A stretch of DNA of 64,000 bases, taken from the NCBI RefSeq assembly GCF_011398355.1, contig NZ_AP021889.1, positions 558,001 through 622,000 of the forward strand, written 5' to 3'. Positions 34,922-44,281 of the stretch are shown in pieces (the stretch's first letter is position 1; the number at the start of each line of letters is the position of its first letter). This DNA comes from Thiosulfatimonas sediminis. Its GTDB lineage: Bacteria; Pseudomonadota; Gammaproteobacteria; Thiomicrospirales; Thiomicrospiraceae. A program made the translations under genes and the position numbers. The notes beneath the pieces are model-generated. The model was not told the DNA's origin and did not search any database. It was given only the letters and a program-made list of their open reading frames with translations.

Positions 34922-36115
34922 TTATTGCGTCATCCATAACATCAGCGGCCAGATAAGCGCATAAATAAGTAACAGCCAACCGATTTTGATACGCCAACGC
35001 TGCAGTGCAATAAAACCGATGATGGCCGCAAGCGCACTGGCGATATCAGTAATCGCACTAACCGCCACCGGATTGATTAAGGTGGCGATTAAAAGCCCGA
35101 CCACTGCGGCATTGACCATGCCGACGCCACCTTGCAGTTTCGGTTGGTGCGCCAGTTGTTGCCACCTTTCTAGCAGCGCTAACATCAATAGCAATCCCGG
35201 TAAAAACAGCCCGAGAGTGGCGATGATCGCGCCGACTATTGGTGTCTCCGGCAGCAATAAAGCGCCGAGATAGGCCGACAAAGTAAACATCGGGCCGGGT
35301 ACGGCTTGCGCCAGTGCATAGCCGCTTAAAAATTCTGCCGAACTGATCTGTTCGCCAATGGTACTTTGCAACAGTGGCAACACCACATGACCGCCGCCAA
35401 AAACCAGTGCGCCGGTTTGCGCAAATGCGGCAAATAGCTGCAATGCCGATTGTAGCTGCTCCGGCATAAACCAAAACCACGCAATGATTAAGCCGGTCAG
35501 ACCGAGTAGCAACCAACTGAGCGGATGAGTGTTCGTTTTGATTGTTGTTTTGCCGTTTGCTTTGATCTGAGCGGGTAAAAAAGACCAGCCGATGATAAAG
35601 GCCAGTAGCAAAACGGCCATTTGCATGGACGTACCGGCAAACAACAGTAGCAACAATGCGCTCAATAATGCGGTGAGTTGCGAACTACGCTGTCGGCAAA
35701 ACTGGCGAAACATTTTCAGTACCGCATCGGCGACCACGATGACCGCCAATAGTTTTAAACCGCTGATAACCAAAGCATAAATCGGTTGATCGCTCGGCGG
35801 TTGATACAGTGCCACCCACAACAGCAATAAAAATGATGGCAATGTAAAGCCGATAAAGGCCGCCCAGGCACCGAGAATACCAGCATGTCGGTAGCCGATG
35901 GCAAAGCCGACTTGGCTCGACCCCGGGCCCGGCAGAAACTGGCTCAGCGCAATCAATTGGCTATATTCGTTTTCATCAAGCCATTGCAGGCGTTCGACAA
36001 AATGTTGGCGAAAATAACCGAGGTGCGCGGCAGGGCCGCCAAAACTGATGCAACCTAGCCAGAAAAACTGCCAAAGAACTTGCAGGCTTTTACGAATATT
36101 GGAAACAGCGGGCAT
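34922..36115 (-). CDS. chrA: ChrA-family chromate efflux transporter
   Basis: 397 residues with two homologous halves, each starting with a family block: FFWLGCISFGGPAAHLGYFRQHFVERLQWLDENEYSQLIALSQFLPGPGSSQVGFAIGYRHAG at the N-terminus and AFAQTGALVFGGGHVVLPLLQSTIGEQI...GYALAQAVPGPMFTLSAYLG in the second half. These are the LGR-type bidomain ChrA proteins that export chromate by exchange or proton motive force. It lies on the same strand between ectC (90-base gap) and ask (127-base gap), an uncommon place. Whether it shares the ectoine transcript is not known. Confidence 0.9.
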   Translation of the reverse strand: MPAVSNIRKSLQVLWQFFWLGCISFGGPAAHLGYFRQHFVERLQWLDENEYSQLIALSQFLPGPGSSQVGFAIGYRHAGILGAWAAFIGFTLPSFLLLLWVALYQPPSDQPIYALVISGLKLLAVIVVADAVLKMFRQFCRQRSSQLTALLSALLLLLFAGTSMQMAVLLLAFIIGWSFLPAQIKANGKTTIKTNTHPLSWLLLGLTGLIIAWFWFMPEQLQSALQLFAAFAQTGALVFGGGHVVLPLLQSTIGEQISSAEFLSGYALAQAVPGPMFTLSAYLGALLLPETPIVGAIIATLGLFLPGLLLMLALLERWQQLAHQPKLQGGVGMVNAAVVGLLIATLINPVAVSAITDIASALAAIIGFIALQRWRIKIGWLLLIYALIWPLMLWMTQ

Positions 36116-36204
36116 GGGACAGACCTTTGCAGAGAATGGTTTTGCCCGATTTTACCTTGTGTCATGTGCTGATGGATGACCGCTTTTTTGCACATAGTCG
36201 GTTT

Positions 36205-36597
36205 TTATTCCGGCAGGTTGTAAGAACCGTCCTTATCATGGGTTTCGCGACCGGTTACCGGCGGATTAAAAACACAAACCATGCGCATCTGCACACCTTT
36301 ATTGGCACTTAGAATATGTTGGTCGTGTTCGTTTAGGGCGTAAATCGTTCCTTCGCGAATCGGGTGCGTGATACCGGTCGCTTTATCGTAGATTTCGCCT
36401 TCACCTTCAATGCAGTACACCGCTTCAAGGTGGTTTTTGTACCAAAGATGCAGGTCTTCGCCTTCTTTGATTAGGGTGTCATGCACGGAAAAGCCCATGC
36501 CGTCTTTGGCCAGTAATAAACGGCGGCTGTTCCATTGTTTAGAATCGACATCGGCATCGGTACCGATGACATCGTCGTAGAGGTTTTTAACGATCAC
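36205..36597 (-). CDS. ectC: Ectoine synthase
   Basis: 130 residues of the cupin family: [68 protein letters not shown] carries the metal ligands. It closes N-gamma-acetyl-diaminobutyrate to ectoine. It follows ectB by 17 bases and is the third gene of the ectABC order. Length is typical. Confidence 0.96.
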   Translation of the reverse strand: MIVKNLYDDVIGTDADVDSKQWNSRRLLLAKDGMGFSVHDTLIKEGEDLHLWYKNHLEAVYCIEGEGEIYDKATGITHPIREGTIYALNEHDQHILSANKGVQMRMVCVFNPPVTGRETHDKDGSYNLPE

Positions 36598-36614
36598 AGT
36601 GCTTCCTTGATTAT

Positions 36615-37892
36615 TTAAGATTTAGCGATTTGATGGTTCTGTTCGACGGCGGCAATCGCCGTTTTGAGAATTGTGAATCCTTCGTTGATTTGCGCTTCGC
36701 TAATCACTAAAGGACCGAGGAACTTAATGACATTGCCTTCTGATCCAGCGGTTTCAACAACTAAGCCATTTTCAAATGCGTTGGCACAAATCAGATTACA
36801 CAGTTGCGCATCATGAAATTCGATGCCCCAGATAAAACCGAGTCCACGTACTTCACGGGTTAGCTGAGGAAAATCTGTTGCCAAGGCGCGCATTTGTTGT
36901 TCAATCAAGATGGCTTTGCTTTTGATGCGTTCTTCAAAAGTAGGGTCTGCCCAGTAGTGGTCAAGTGCGGTGGTGGCGGCGACAAATGCGAGATTAAAGC
37001 CACGGAAAGTGCCGGAATGCTCACCCGGTGACCATTTGTCAAGTTCGGGTTTCATTAACACCAATGACATTGGATAGCCGCCGCCAATGGATTTGGATAG
37101 GGTGATTATGTCGGGTTGGATGCCTGCGCGCTCAAAGCTGAAAAACTCACCGGTGCGCCCGTTGCCGACTTGGATGTCGTCGACCACCATTAAAATGTCG
37201 AAGTCATCGCAAATTTGACGCAAATCTTTTAGCCACTGCGCGCCCGCGACATTAATACCTCCCTCGGCTTGAATGGTTTCCAGCACAATCGCGGCAGGTA
37301 ATTCGGTACCGGAGGAGTTGTCTTCCAAAATTTTACGCAGATAGGCGATGGTATCGACTTTATCGCCAAGGTAATTGTGGAAAGGCACCTGATAGGTGTA
37401 ACCCGGTACGCCATAGCTGTCGTCGTGGTAATACTGGTTACCGGTGATACTTAAAGAGCCCATCGACATACCGTGGAAGCCGTTGGTGAAACTCATTACC
37501 TGTTTGCGACCTTTAACCTTACGGGCGATTTTCAGTGCGGTCTCAATGGCATTGGTTCCTGTCGGGCCAACGAACTGTAGCTTATAGTCCAGCTTGCGCG
37601 GTTGCAGGATGTTTTTGACAAAACTGGCGATAAAATCGCGTTTGGCGACGGTTCCCATATCCAATGCATGGCCGATGCCGTTGTTTTCTAGGTAGTTAAT
37701 AACAGCACGATTAATATGCGGATTGTTGTGTCCATAGTTTAAAGCGCCGGCGCCGGCGAAAAAATCGATGTAACGCTTGCCGTCTTGATCCCAAATTTCC
37801 GCGCCTTGGGCTTTTTCGAAAATGGTCGGAAAAGAGCGAATATAGCCGCGGACTTCGGATTCGTAAGTGTTGAAAATAGCTAAATCTGACAT
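36615..37892 (-). CDS. ectB: Diaminobutyrate-2-oxoglutarate transaminase
   Basis: 425 residues of class III aminotransferase type. [17 protein letters not shown] at the N-terminus, the PLP-binding aspartate in [14 protein letters not shown] and the Schiff-base lysine in [15 protein letters not shown] are all present, with [15 protein letters not shown]. It converts aspartate semialdehyde to L-2,4-diaminobutyrate with glutamate as donor. It lies 18 bases after ectA. Confidence 0.96.
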   Translation of the reverse strand: MSDLAIFNTYESEVRGYIRSFPTIFEKAQGAEIWDQDGKRYIDFFAGAGALNYGHNNPHINRAVINYLENNGIGHALDMGTVAKRDFIASFVKNILQPRKLDYKLQFVGPTGTNAIETALKIARKVKGRKQVMSFTNGFHGMSMGSLSITGNQYYHDDSYGVPGYTYQVPFHNYLGDKVDTIAYLRKILEDNSSGTELPAAIVLETIQAEGGINVAGAQWLKDLRQICDDFDILMVVDDIQVGNGRTGEFFSFERAGIQPDIITLSKSIGGGYPMSLVLMKPELDKWSPGEHSGTFRGFNLAFVAATTALDHYWADPTFEERIKSKAILIEQQMRALATDFPQLTREVRGLGFIWGIEFHDAQLCNLICANAFENGLVVETAGSEGNVIKFLGPLVISEAQINEGFTILKTAIAAVEQNHQIAKS

Positions 37893-37910
37893 GAAAGGGT
37901 CTCTCTTAAT

Positions 37911-38489
37911 TTAAATTTGTGATAACGGTGTGGTTTGCTTTAGCGGTGAAATAGCGCTTAACAGCGTTGTAAGTGGGTTGCCGTTGGCAAACGCGAGGCG
38001 ATATTCGTCTTCCGGGTCGTGGTCCTGTCCCGCAAAATGTGCCGTGCTTAAGAAGGGTTGTATGCCTATTGTTAGCCCGTAGGCTTGAGCAAAACGCTTA
38101 AAAACGCTTTGTGATGCGTGGTTGCCTGGACTGATGGTGGCACTTATGCTTTGCAACTTTGGTTGCTGCTTAAGGGCTTGCAAGAGTTGTTGTTGCAGCA
38201 GGCGTTTGGCTATTCCTTGGCCGCGCCCAGCTTCAACAACGGCCAATTGCCAGACAAACAGTTCAGTCGGTTTGTCGGGGCGCAGATAGCCGGACACAAA
38301 GCCGAGCAGTTGCCCGTCTTTTTCTGCGACAACGCAGGTCTGGGCAAAATGTGAACTCTGTAAAAAGTACAAGTAGCTTGAATTGAGATCGAGCGGCGGT
38401 GCCGCGGCAATCAGTTGGTAAATTTTGTCGCCATCGCTTAAGTGCGGAGGGCGGAAGTTAATCGCTAAGTTATCGGTACATGGCTCCAT
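37911..38489 (-). CDS. ectA: Diaminobutyrate acetyltransferase
   Basis: 192 residues of the GNAT fold: FRPPHLSDGDKIYQLIAAAPPLDLNSSYLYFLQSSHF at the N-terminus and the acetyl-CoA loop VVEAGRGQGIAKRLLQQ at about 85-101. It makes N-gamma-acetyl-diaminobutyrate, the first dedicated ectoine step. It is the first gene of the minus-strand operon. A GC-rich, hairpin-forming region lies between 38565 and 38720, just upstream. Confidence 0.95.
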   Translation of the reverse strand: MEPCTDNLAINFRPPHLSDGDKIYQLIAAAPPLDLNSSYLYFLQSSHFAQTCVVAEKDGQLLGFVSGYLRPDKPTELFVWQLAVVEAGRGQGIAKRLLQQQLLQALKQQPKLQSISATISPGNHASQSVFKRFAQAYGLTIGIQPFLSTAHFAGQDHDPEDEYRLAFANGNPLTTLLSAISPLKQTTPLSQI

Positions 38490-38564
38490 GATTAAGCTCT
38501 TCGGTTAAAGATGAATCTTTGACCAATCGCGTTGTAACAAAAGTAAATTTGAGAAACACAATAG

Positions 38565-38720
38565 ACGTGAAGGATTGATAGGGTCGGTAACCGCGTCGGG
38601 TTACTGTGCGAAGTCGACGAGTGCCTCGCTGCCTATGCCTTACGATTGATCCTGAGGGCAGAGTCCCTTGGAATAGACTTGACCGAATGCGACGGCCTAA
38701 GAAAGCGCGCCTAAACGCAA
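38565..38720 (-). ncRNA. Candidate structured leader RNA upstream of ectA
   Basis: The 406-base gap between ectA and the ArsR gene has an island with 69 G or C in the 120 bases 38581-38700, against 35 of 120 in 38721-38840. The transcript toward ectA can form several hairpins, including GUAACC/GGUUAC with a six-base loop and GGCCG/CGGUC with a seven-base loop. No U-tract terminator and no matching known riboswitch was recognised. The minus-strand frame 38730-38470 is open but looks noncoding. The AT-rich bases 38721-38895 should hold the promoter, though no clear one was found. Confidence 0.35.
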
Positions 38721-38895
38721 AAGACAGCAATGTAATTGCAGTAGTAAAAAAGATAATTTAAGTCTTGGGTTGCTTTAAATTGGTGCATACCTTAACAAAC
38801 CAGTATAAATTTTCAAGGGTATATTGATAAATGCAATGTTTGTTATGCTTGGTATACTGTTTTTTCTATGGATTTAAGGCTTTGCTTTTGCTGGT

Positions 38896-39255
38896 TTAAA
38901 GGTCGCATTGACGTGGCTTTTTTTCATATTCTTGTAAACGAGCCAAATCCGCCTGCACCACCGCAAGGTGGCTAAGTTGTTGCAAGCTGTCGTGCATAAT
39001 CGCGTTAAACGGATGCGACTCTTGCAGTGCATAGTGCACCCAGTTGCTTTCGCGCCAAGCGTTGACCAGCTGCTGGTTTTTTAAATAGGCAAGGTGGCGT
39101 GAAACGCTGCTTTGCGACTGTGCTAAAACCTTGACCAAATCACACACGCAGAGCGATTCGCGCTGTTGTAGTAGCGCTAAAATGCGTAAACGCAAAGGCT
39201 CTGCCAGTGCTTTGTGACATAACGCATGATGTTCAAGTGAGTCAAAATTTGTCAT
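38896..39255 (-). CDS. arsR: ArsR-family arsenite-responsive repressor
   Basis: ATG 39255 (MTNFDSLEHHALCHKALAEPLRLRILALLQQ) gives 119 residues; a longer frame upstream lacks family similarity. The metal-binding motif ESLCVCDL has C36 and C38, the arsenite-binding pattern of the ArsR family, next to the recognition helix SSVSRHLAYLKNQQLV. It is divergent from the GAPDH/ArsJ genes and probably represses them. Confidence 0.92.
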   Translation of the reverse strand: MTNFDSLEHHALCHKALAEPLRLRILALLQQRESLCVCDLVKVLAQSQSSVSRHLAYLKNQQLVNAWRESNWVHYALQESHPFNAIMHDSLQQLSHLAVVQADLARLQEYEKKPRQCDL

Positions 39256-39287
39256 AAAAGCTTCTATTATCAGATTGGATTTTCGAG

Positions 39288-39318
39288 TATATTCCGTGTA
39301 TCCGCATAGGCGAATATA
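39288..39318. promoter_or_regulatory. Candidate ArsR operator
   Basis: TATATTC (39288-39294) and GAATATA (39312-39318) are inverted arms with 17 bases between them, in the 95-base divergent region between arsR and the GAPDH gene. The spacing is longer than in classical ArsR sites, so this is tentative. Confidence 0.3.
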
Positions 39319-39350
39319 GAAATGGTAATTGGATTTAAAAGGGGTGGCAA

Positions 39351-40370
39351 GTGATTCGTGTGGCAATTAACGGTTTTGGTCGTATGGGGCGTTTAGGATT
39401 GCGTCAAGCATTTGATTGGCAAGACATTGAGTTTGTGCATATTAATGAGATAGCGACTGATGCACGTGGTTCCGCGCACTTGTTGAATTTTGATTCCGCG
39501 CATGGACGTTGGCAGCATCAAGCCGTTGCTGATGAGCACAGCATAGTGATTGGGGATCAAGTCATCGGCTACTCCTCGCATGAAAACCTCGAAGAGTTTG
39601 ATTGGGGCGCTTTGGATGTCGATATCGTTTTGGAATGCACCGGTGCGTTTCGAACGCGCGAGCAAGTGCAGCCGTATTTCGATCAGGGTGTTAAGCAAGT
39701 GATTGTCGCCGCGCCTTTTAAAGAGGGAATCAAAAATATCGTCATGGGGATTAACGACGATATTTTCATCGCCGGTGAAGATACGTTGATTACCGCCGCT
39801 TCTTGCACCACGAATTGTATTGCGCCGGTGATAAAAGTGTTGCACGAAAAAGTCGGTATTCAGCACGGTTCGATTACCACTATGCACAATCGTACCAATA
39901 CCCAAAAAGTGGTCGATCACGGCCATAAAGATTTGCGCCGTGCGCGCGCCAGTTTTGAATCCTTAATTCCGACATCGACCGGTTCTGCCAGCGCAATCGG
40001 CACAATTTTTCCTGAATTAAACGGGCGTTTGGACGGATTAGCGGTGCGCGTGCCGTTTATGAATGCCTCGCTGACCGATTTAGTCATGGAAATGCAGCGT
40101 CCGACGTCGGTGGAAGAAATTAACGGTTTATTTAAACAAGCTTCAGAAACGTATCTAAAAGGAATTTTAGGGTACGAAGAGTTGCCGTTAGTGTCGGCGG
40201 ATTATGAAGGTGAAACCTGTTCGTCGGTAATTGATGCGCTTTCCACTCGTGTGGTCAACGGTACTCATGTGAAGGTGCTGGCTTGGTACGACAATGAAAT
40301 CGGCTATATGCAGCGCATGATGGAACTGACGATGAAAGTCGGCAAGGCGAATCAAGCATTGCAGCAATGA
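39351..40370 (+). CDS. ArsJ-associated glyceraldehyde-3-phosphate dehydrogenase
   Basis: Starts with GTG 39351 ([20 protein letters not shown]). The 339-residue enzyme has the NAD-binding GFGRMGR, the catalytic cysteine in [10 protein letters not shown] (about 152) and the sulfate/phosphate site region [14 protein letters not shown]. It differs in detail from glycolytic GAPDHs (RTNTQ where the usual is TGDQR/TNDQ). With ArsJ it forms the known pathway in which GAPDH makes 1-arseno-3-phosphoglycerate from arsenate and glyceraldehyde 3-phosphate, and ArsJ exports it. It lies 10 bases before arsJ. Confidence 0.9.
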   Translation: MIRVAINGFGRMGRLGLRQAFDWQDIEFVHINEIATDARGSAHLLNFDSAHGRWQHQAVADEHSIVIGDQVIGYSSHENLEEFDWGALDVDIVLECTGAFRTREQVQPYFDQGVKQVIVAAPFKEGIKNIVMGINDDIFIAGEDTLITAASCTTNCIAPVIKVLHEKVGIQHGSITTMHNRTNTQKVVDHGHKDLRRARASFESLIPTSTGSASAIGTIFPELNGRLDGLAVRVPFMNASLTDLVMEMQRPTSVEEINGLFKQASETYLKGILGYEELPLVSADYEGETCSSVIDALSTRVVNGTHVKVLAWYDNEIGYMQRMMELTMKVGKANQALQQ

Positions 40371-40380
40371 GGATGGGCAG

Positions 40381-41571
40381 ATGAACTCGACTCAGCAATA
40401 TGCGATCGTCACCGGCAACTACTGGGCGTTTACCTTGACCGACGGCGCTCTACGGATGTTGGTGTTACTGTATTTCTACCAACTCGGTTACAGCCCGCTG
40501 GAATTGGCGCTACTGTTTTTGTTCTATGAGTTTTTCGGCATAGTGACCAATCTGTTCGGCGGCTGGCTTGGCGCGCGCGCCGGTCTGAATGTCACCATGA
40601 ATATCGGCCTGTCGATACAGATACTGGCTCTGGTGATGCTGACCGTGCCGACCGAATGGCTTTCTGTGCTGTATGTGATGGTGGCGCAGGCCTTGTCGGG
40701 GATTGCCAAAGACCTCAATAAAATGAGTGCCAAGAGTTCGGTTAAGGCACTGGCCAGTGATGGCGACGGCAAACTGTATCGTTGGGTGGCGGCACTGACC
40801 GGCTCGAAGAATGCGTTGAAAGGCGTCGGTTTCTTTATGGGGGCGCTGTTGCTGGAGTTGTTTGGCTTTGCCAATGCGATGTGGATTATGGCGGGCATGT
40901 TGGCGATTGCGTTGGCGATTTCCTTGTTAAAACTCGATGGCTCGCTCGGCAAATCGAAAAACAAACCGAAATTCGCGCAGATGTTTTCTCATTCCGAAGC
41001 GATTAACTGGCTTTCTGCGGCGCGGCTGTTTCTGTTCGGCGCGCGTGATGTCTGGTTTGTGGTGGCGTTGCCGGTGTTCGCCGCGAGCGTTTTAGGCTGG
41101 TCGCATCTGCAAATCGGTACCTTTATGGCGTTATGGATTATCGGTTACGGCATTGTGCAGGCGGCTTCGCCGAAACTGGTCGGTAAAAAACAGAATCCGA
41201 CCGCGCGAAGCGCTTTCTGGTTGGCGCTCGCCTTAGGCGGGATTCCGCTCCTAATGGCGTATGCGCTGGAACTTGATCCCCAGACAGTGGTCATTGTCGG
41301 CTTAATGATTTTCGGCGTAGTGTTTGCCTTGAACTCGGCGGTGCATTCGTATCTGATTGTCGCTTATGCCGAAGAGGACGGTACGTCCAAACAGGTCGGT
41401 TTTTACTACATGGCGAACGCCGGCGGGCGTTTGGCGGGTACGATTCTGTCCGGTTATCTTTATCAAAATGCCGGTTTGGAAGCCTGTTTAATGGCCTCGG
41501 CAATGATGATTTTTATCGCTGGCGCTTTAACACGCCGTATTCCAACCTCTCGGGTGCCAAATTCGTTTTAG
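40381..41571 (+). CDS. arsJ: ArsJ organoarsenical (1-arseno-3-phosphoglycerate) efflux permease
   Basis: 396 residues of the major facilitator superfamily with about 12 membrane segments. NYWAFTLTDGALRMLVLLYFYQLGYSPLELALLFLFYEFFGIVTNLFGGWLGARAGL at the N-terminus is typical of ArsJ. The adjacent GAPDH gene and divergent arsR gene support the assignment. It exports the unstable arsenate ester so that arsenate is removed from the cell. No arsC or acr3 gene is visible nearby. Confidence 0.92.
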   Translation: MNSTQQYAIVTGNYWAFTLTDGALRMLVLLYFYQLGYSPLELALLFLFYEFFGIVTNLFGGWLGARAGLNVTMNIGLSIQILALVMLTVPTEWLSVLYVMVAQALSGIAKDLNKMSAKSSVKALASDGDGKLYRWVAALTGSKNALKGVGFFMGALLLELFGFANAMWIMAGMLAIALAISLLKLDGSLGKSKNKPKFAQMFSHSEAINWLSAARLFLFGARDVWFVVALPVFAASVLGWSHLQIGTFMALWIIGYGIVQAASPKLVGKKQNPTARSAFWLALALGGIPLLMAYALELDPQTVVIVGLMIFGVVFALNSAVHSYLIVAYAEEDGTSKQVGFYYMANAGGRLAGTILSGYLYQNAGLEACLMASAMMIFIAGALTRRIPTSRVPNSF

Positions 41572-41682
41572 CCATTAAATTTGTTTAGTCGGTGTAAGAA
41601 AAAACCAGTGAATCGAGTTGTTTCGGGGACGCTTAAAAGTGGTATTTTGTAGAAGATTTTTACAATAAACGCGTGAGGAAAA

Positions 41683-42159
41683 ATGATGCAGTTGCAAAAA
41701 ACAATGTTGCTCTTAGCTTGTTTAATGGGTTTTAGTGGCGTGGCTTCGGCCTTGGGTTTTAATGTGGATCCCATTCATTCGACCGTTAACTATAGTGCGC
41801 CAACCCCAACTGAGGCGGCGGTGTTAGACCCTTTGAGTGGACATATTTCTGCGCAGGGCGCAGTGCTTATCCAGATTCCGTTGCAAGCACAAGCCCAAAC
41901 CATGGCGGTGATTCAAACTCAAATTGATATGCCGTATTTAATGCAAATGCCCAGTCAGCAGCGGATTACGTTGCCGGCCACTTTAGAGCTTTTTGGGACC
42001 AGTAAACAGTTTGCTTTGGATGTAGTGGTGAGCAAAATCTACAATGGTGAATTGATGGTCACCTCAATGCGACCAGTGATGATTCATCCGCAGGATTTTG
42101 GCAGTTCGCAGGAGACGCCGATTGCGGTGAACTTTGTGGTGAGTTTTACACGTAGCTAG
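41683..42159 (+). CDS. Secreted YceI-like protein
   Basis: 158 residues with an N-terminal signal peptide (MMQLQKTMLLLACLMGFSGVASA before LGF). The mature part has VDPIHSTVNYSAPTPTEAAVLDPLSGHIS and ITLPATLELFGTSKQFALDVVVSKIYNGELMVTSMRPVMIHPQDFG, the beta-barrel pattern of YceI-type isoprenoid-binding proteins, though it is somewhat shorter than the usual 190. Periplasmic location is expected. The ATG at 41683 or 41686 may serve as start. Role unknown. Confidence 0.72.
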   Translation: MMQLQKTMLLLACLMGFSGVASALGFNVDPIHSTVNYSAPTPTEAAVLDPLSGHISAQGAVLIQIPLQAQAQTMAVIQTQIDMPYLMQMPSQQRITLPATLELFGTSKQFALDVVVSKIYNGELMVTSMRPVMIHPQDFGSSQETPIAVNFVVSFTRS

Positions 42160-42207
42160 TTGTTGTGTCTTGCCGGTGGCTGATTACCGCTTGGCTTGTC
42201 GTAATCC

Positions 42208-42246
42208 AAAAAGCCCCGCTAATCGCTTTGATTGGCGGGGCTTTTT
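42208..42246. terminator. Bidirectional terminator between convergent genes
   Basis: AAGCCCCGC (42211-42219) and GCGGGGCTT (42235-42243) pair perfectly, with A-run and T-run on either side and an AATC/GATT inner extension. Confidence 0.9.
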
Positions 42247-42272
42247 GTTGGTTTTGAAAAGCTTATGCTGGT

Positions 42273-44198
42273 TTAGTTAAGCAGCGCTTCGAGCTCTTCC
42301 CAACGCTCAAAAGCGTTTTCCAGTTCGTGCTCTTTGGCTTGTAACTCGGCAAGCTTCGCCTGCACTTTATCAGACTCTTGCGCGTAAAACCCAGGGTCGG
42401 CAATTGCCGCGTTAAGCTGTTCAATCTGTGCTTCAAGTTGCTCAAGTTGTTGTGGCAACGCATCGTACTCGCGCTGGTCTTTGTAACTGAGCTTTTTCTT
42501 TGGCGCAGGTGTTTCTACTTTAGGCGGTGGCGTGCTGTTGGTTTTGTTTTGCGCTTTATCGCTGGCTTCGTTTTTTGAGGCTTTATTGGCTTGTTGATAG
42601 TGTGCCGGTCTTTGACGCAGCCAGTCATCATAGCCACCGATATACTCGTTGACGTCACCCGGCGCATCGAATACCAAACTACTGGTGCAGACGTTGTTTA
42701 AGAAGGCACGGTCGTGGCTGACAATCAGCACGGTGCCTTGGTAATTCATCAGCAGTTCCTCCAGCAACTCTAAGGTTTCGACATCCAAATCGTTGGTGGG
42801 TTCATCCAGAATCAGCAGGTTGGATGGCTTGGCAAAAACGCGAGCCAGTAGCAGACGATTACGCTCGCCACCCGACAGCGCTTTGACCGGTTGGCGCGCA
42901 CGGTCGGGACTGAATAAGAAGTCGCCCAAATAGCCCATGACATGTTTACGCTGACCGTTGATTTCGACATGGTCACTCTCTTCTAACACGCTTTCAACCA
43001 CCGGTAGATTGTCATCAAGCTGTGCGCGGTGTTGGTCAAAATAGGCGATTTTTAGATTGGTGCCTAGCTTGATTGTGCCTTCTTGTGGAGCCAGTTTGTC
43101 GAGCAATAGATTCAGCAAAGTGGATTTACCACAACCGTTACCGCCGATAATGCCGACTTTATCGCCGCGCATAATGACGCAATTAAGGCCATTAACAATC
43201 GGTTTATTCGGGAAGTTAAAGGTTAGGTTGCTGATTTCGATAACCTGTTTGCCCGAATTGCTTGCGGTGTTTGCACTTAAGTTAGCCGTGCCTTGTTGCG
43301 AACGGCGCGCTTGGTGTTCATCACGTAACTGTTTAAGCGCACGCACACGGCCTTCATTACGGGTGCGACGTGCTTTGATTCCTTGGCGAATCCAAGCTTC
43401 TTCTTGTGCCAGTTTTTTATCAAACTCCGCATTTTGCTTGGCTTCCGCTTCGAGCCAATCTGCTTTGCGTTGCAGATAGGTGTGGTAATCGCACTCCCAG
43501 TTGCTTAATCGGCCGCGATCCAAATCGACGATACGGTTGGCAATCGCTTGCAGGAAAGAACGATCATGGGTAATAAAGACCAGTGCACAACGCATCCCTT
43601 TCAGGAAGTTTTCCATCCATTGAATCGATGGAATGTCCAGATGGTTGGTTGGTTCGTCGAGCAATAAAATATCCGGTTCTTGAACCAAGGCTTTAGCCAG
43701 TAGAACTCGGCGTTTCATCCCTCCCGAAAGGGTCGAAAACTCGACATCGGCGGGTAGACCCAGTTTGGAGATGACCTTATCCACGCGCTGGTTCAATTCC
43801 CAGCCGTTTTTGGCATCAATCTCTTGCTGCACTTCGGTGAAATGTTCAAGCACTTCTTCCGAATAGTCGTGCTGCATTTTTAGATTGATTTTATGGAATT
43901 TGTCGAGCAACGGGGCGATGTCGCCTAACCCTTGCGCGATAATGTGGAACACTGAACCATGGGTGTCGTGTGGGACTTCTTGTTGCAATTTGGCGATTTG
44001 CACGCCATCTTGTATCACACGGCTGCCTTCGTCCGGAAGAATTAAACCTTCGATGACTTTAAGAAGCGTGGATTTGCCTTCACCGTTGCGGCCAACGATA
44101 CAGAGACGGTCATTCGGTTCGATTTGCAAGTTCAGTTTGTTGAGCAGCGGGGCTGCACCAAAACTGAGTTGAATATCGCGTAAAAACAGCAGGGCCAT
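42273..44198 (-). CDS. uup: ABC-F family ATPase Uup
   Basis: ATG 44198 (MALLFLRDIQLSFG) follows AAGGAT and gives 641 residues. Two ABC domains are present: GRNGEGKST with LSGGMKRRVLLAKAL and LLLDEPTNHLD; GGNGCGKST with LSGGERNRLLLARVF and LILDEPTNDLD. The linker between them and a C-terminal coiled coil (about 560-641, LSYKDQREYDALPQQLEQLEAQIEQL) mark the Uup branch, linked to ribosome function and DNA stability. The C-terminal domain is K/E/Q-rich, as expected. No membrane segment. Confidence 0.93.
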   Translation of the reverse strand: MALLFLRDIQLSFGAAPLLNKLNLQIEPNDRLCIVGRNGEGKSTLLKVIEGLILPDEGSRVIQDGVQIAKLQQEVPHDTHGSVFHIIAQGLGDIAPLLDKFHKINLKMQHDYSEEVLEHFTEVQQEIDAKNGWELNQRVDKVISKLGLPADVEFSTLSGGMKRRVLLAKALVQEPDILLLDEPTNHLDIPSIQWMENFLKGMRCALVFITHDRSFLQAIANRIVDLDRGRLSNWECDYHTYLQRKADWLEAEAKQNAEFDKKLAQEEAWIRQGIKARRTRNEGRVRALKQLRDEHQARRSQQGTANLSANTASNSGKQVIEISNLTFNFPNKPIVNGLNCVIMRGDKVGIIGGNGCGKSTLLNLLLDKLAPQEGTIKLGTNLKIAYFDQHRAQLDDNLPVVESVLEESDHVEINGQRKHVMGYLGDFLFSPDRARQPVKALSGGERNRLLLARVFAKPSNLLILDEPTNDLDVETLELLEELLMNYQGTVLIVSHDRAFLNNVCTSSLVFDAPGDVNEYIGGYDDWLRQRPAHYQQANKASKNEASDKAQNKTNSTPPPKVETPAPKKKLSYKDQREYDALPQQLEQLEAQIEQLNAAIADPGFYAQESDKVQAKLAELQAKEHELENAFERWEELEALLN

Positions 44199-44281
44199 AA
44201 AAATCCTTAGCAAGAATAAGCTGGAAAAATCTTGCCGCGATTATAAACTGACTGCGCTGTTTTGGGACGGAAAGCTTTGAA

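Noticed and set aside
38470-38730. Open minus-strand frame of 86 codons upstream of ectA
   Set aside because: The translation is basic and low in similarity to any fold I know, and its GC-rich part fits folded RNA better; no ribosome-binding site was found.
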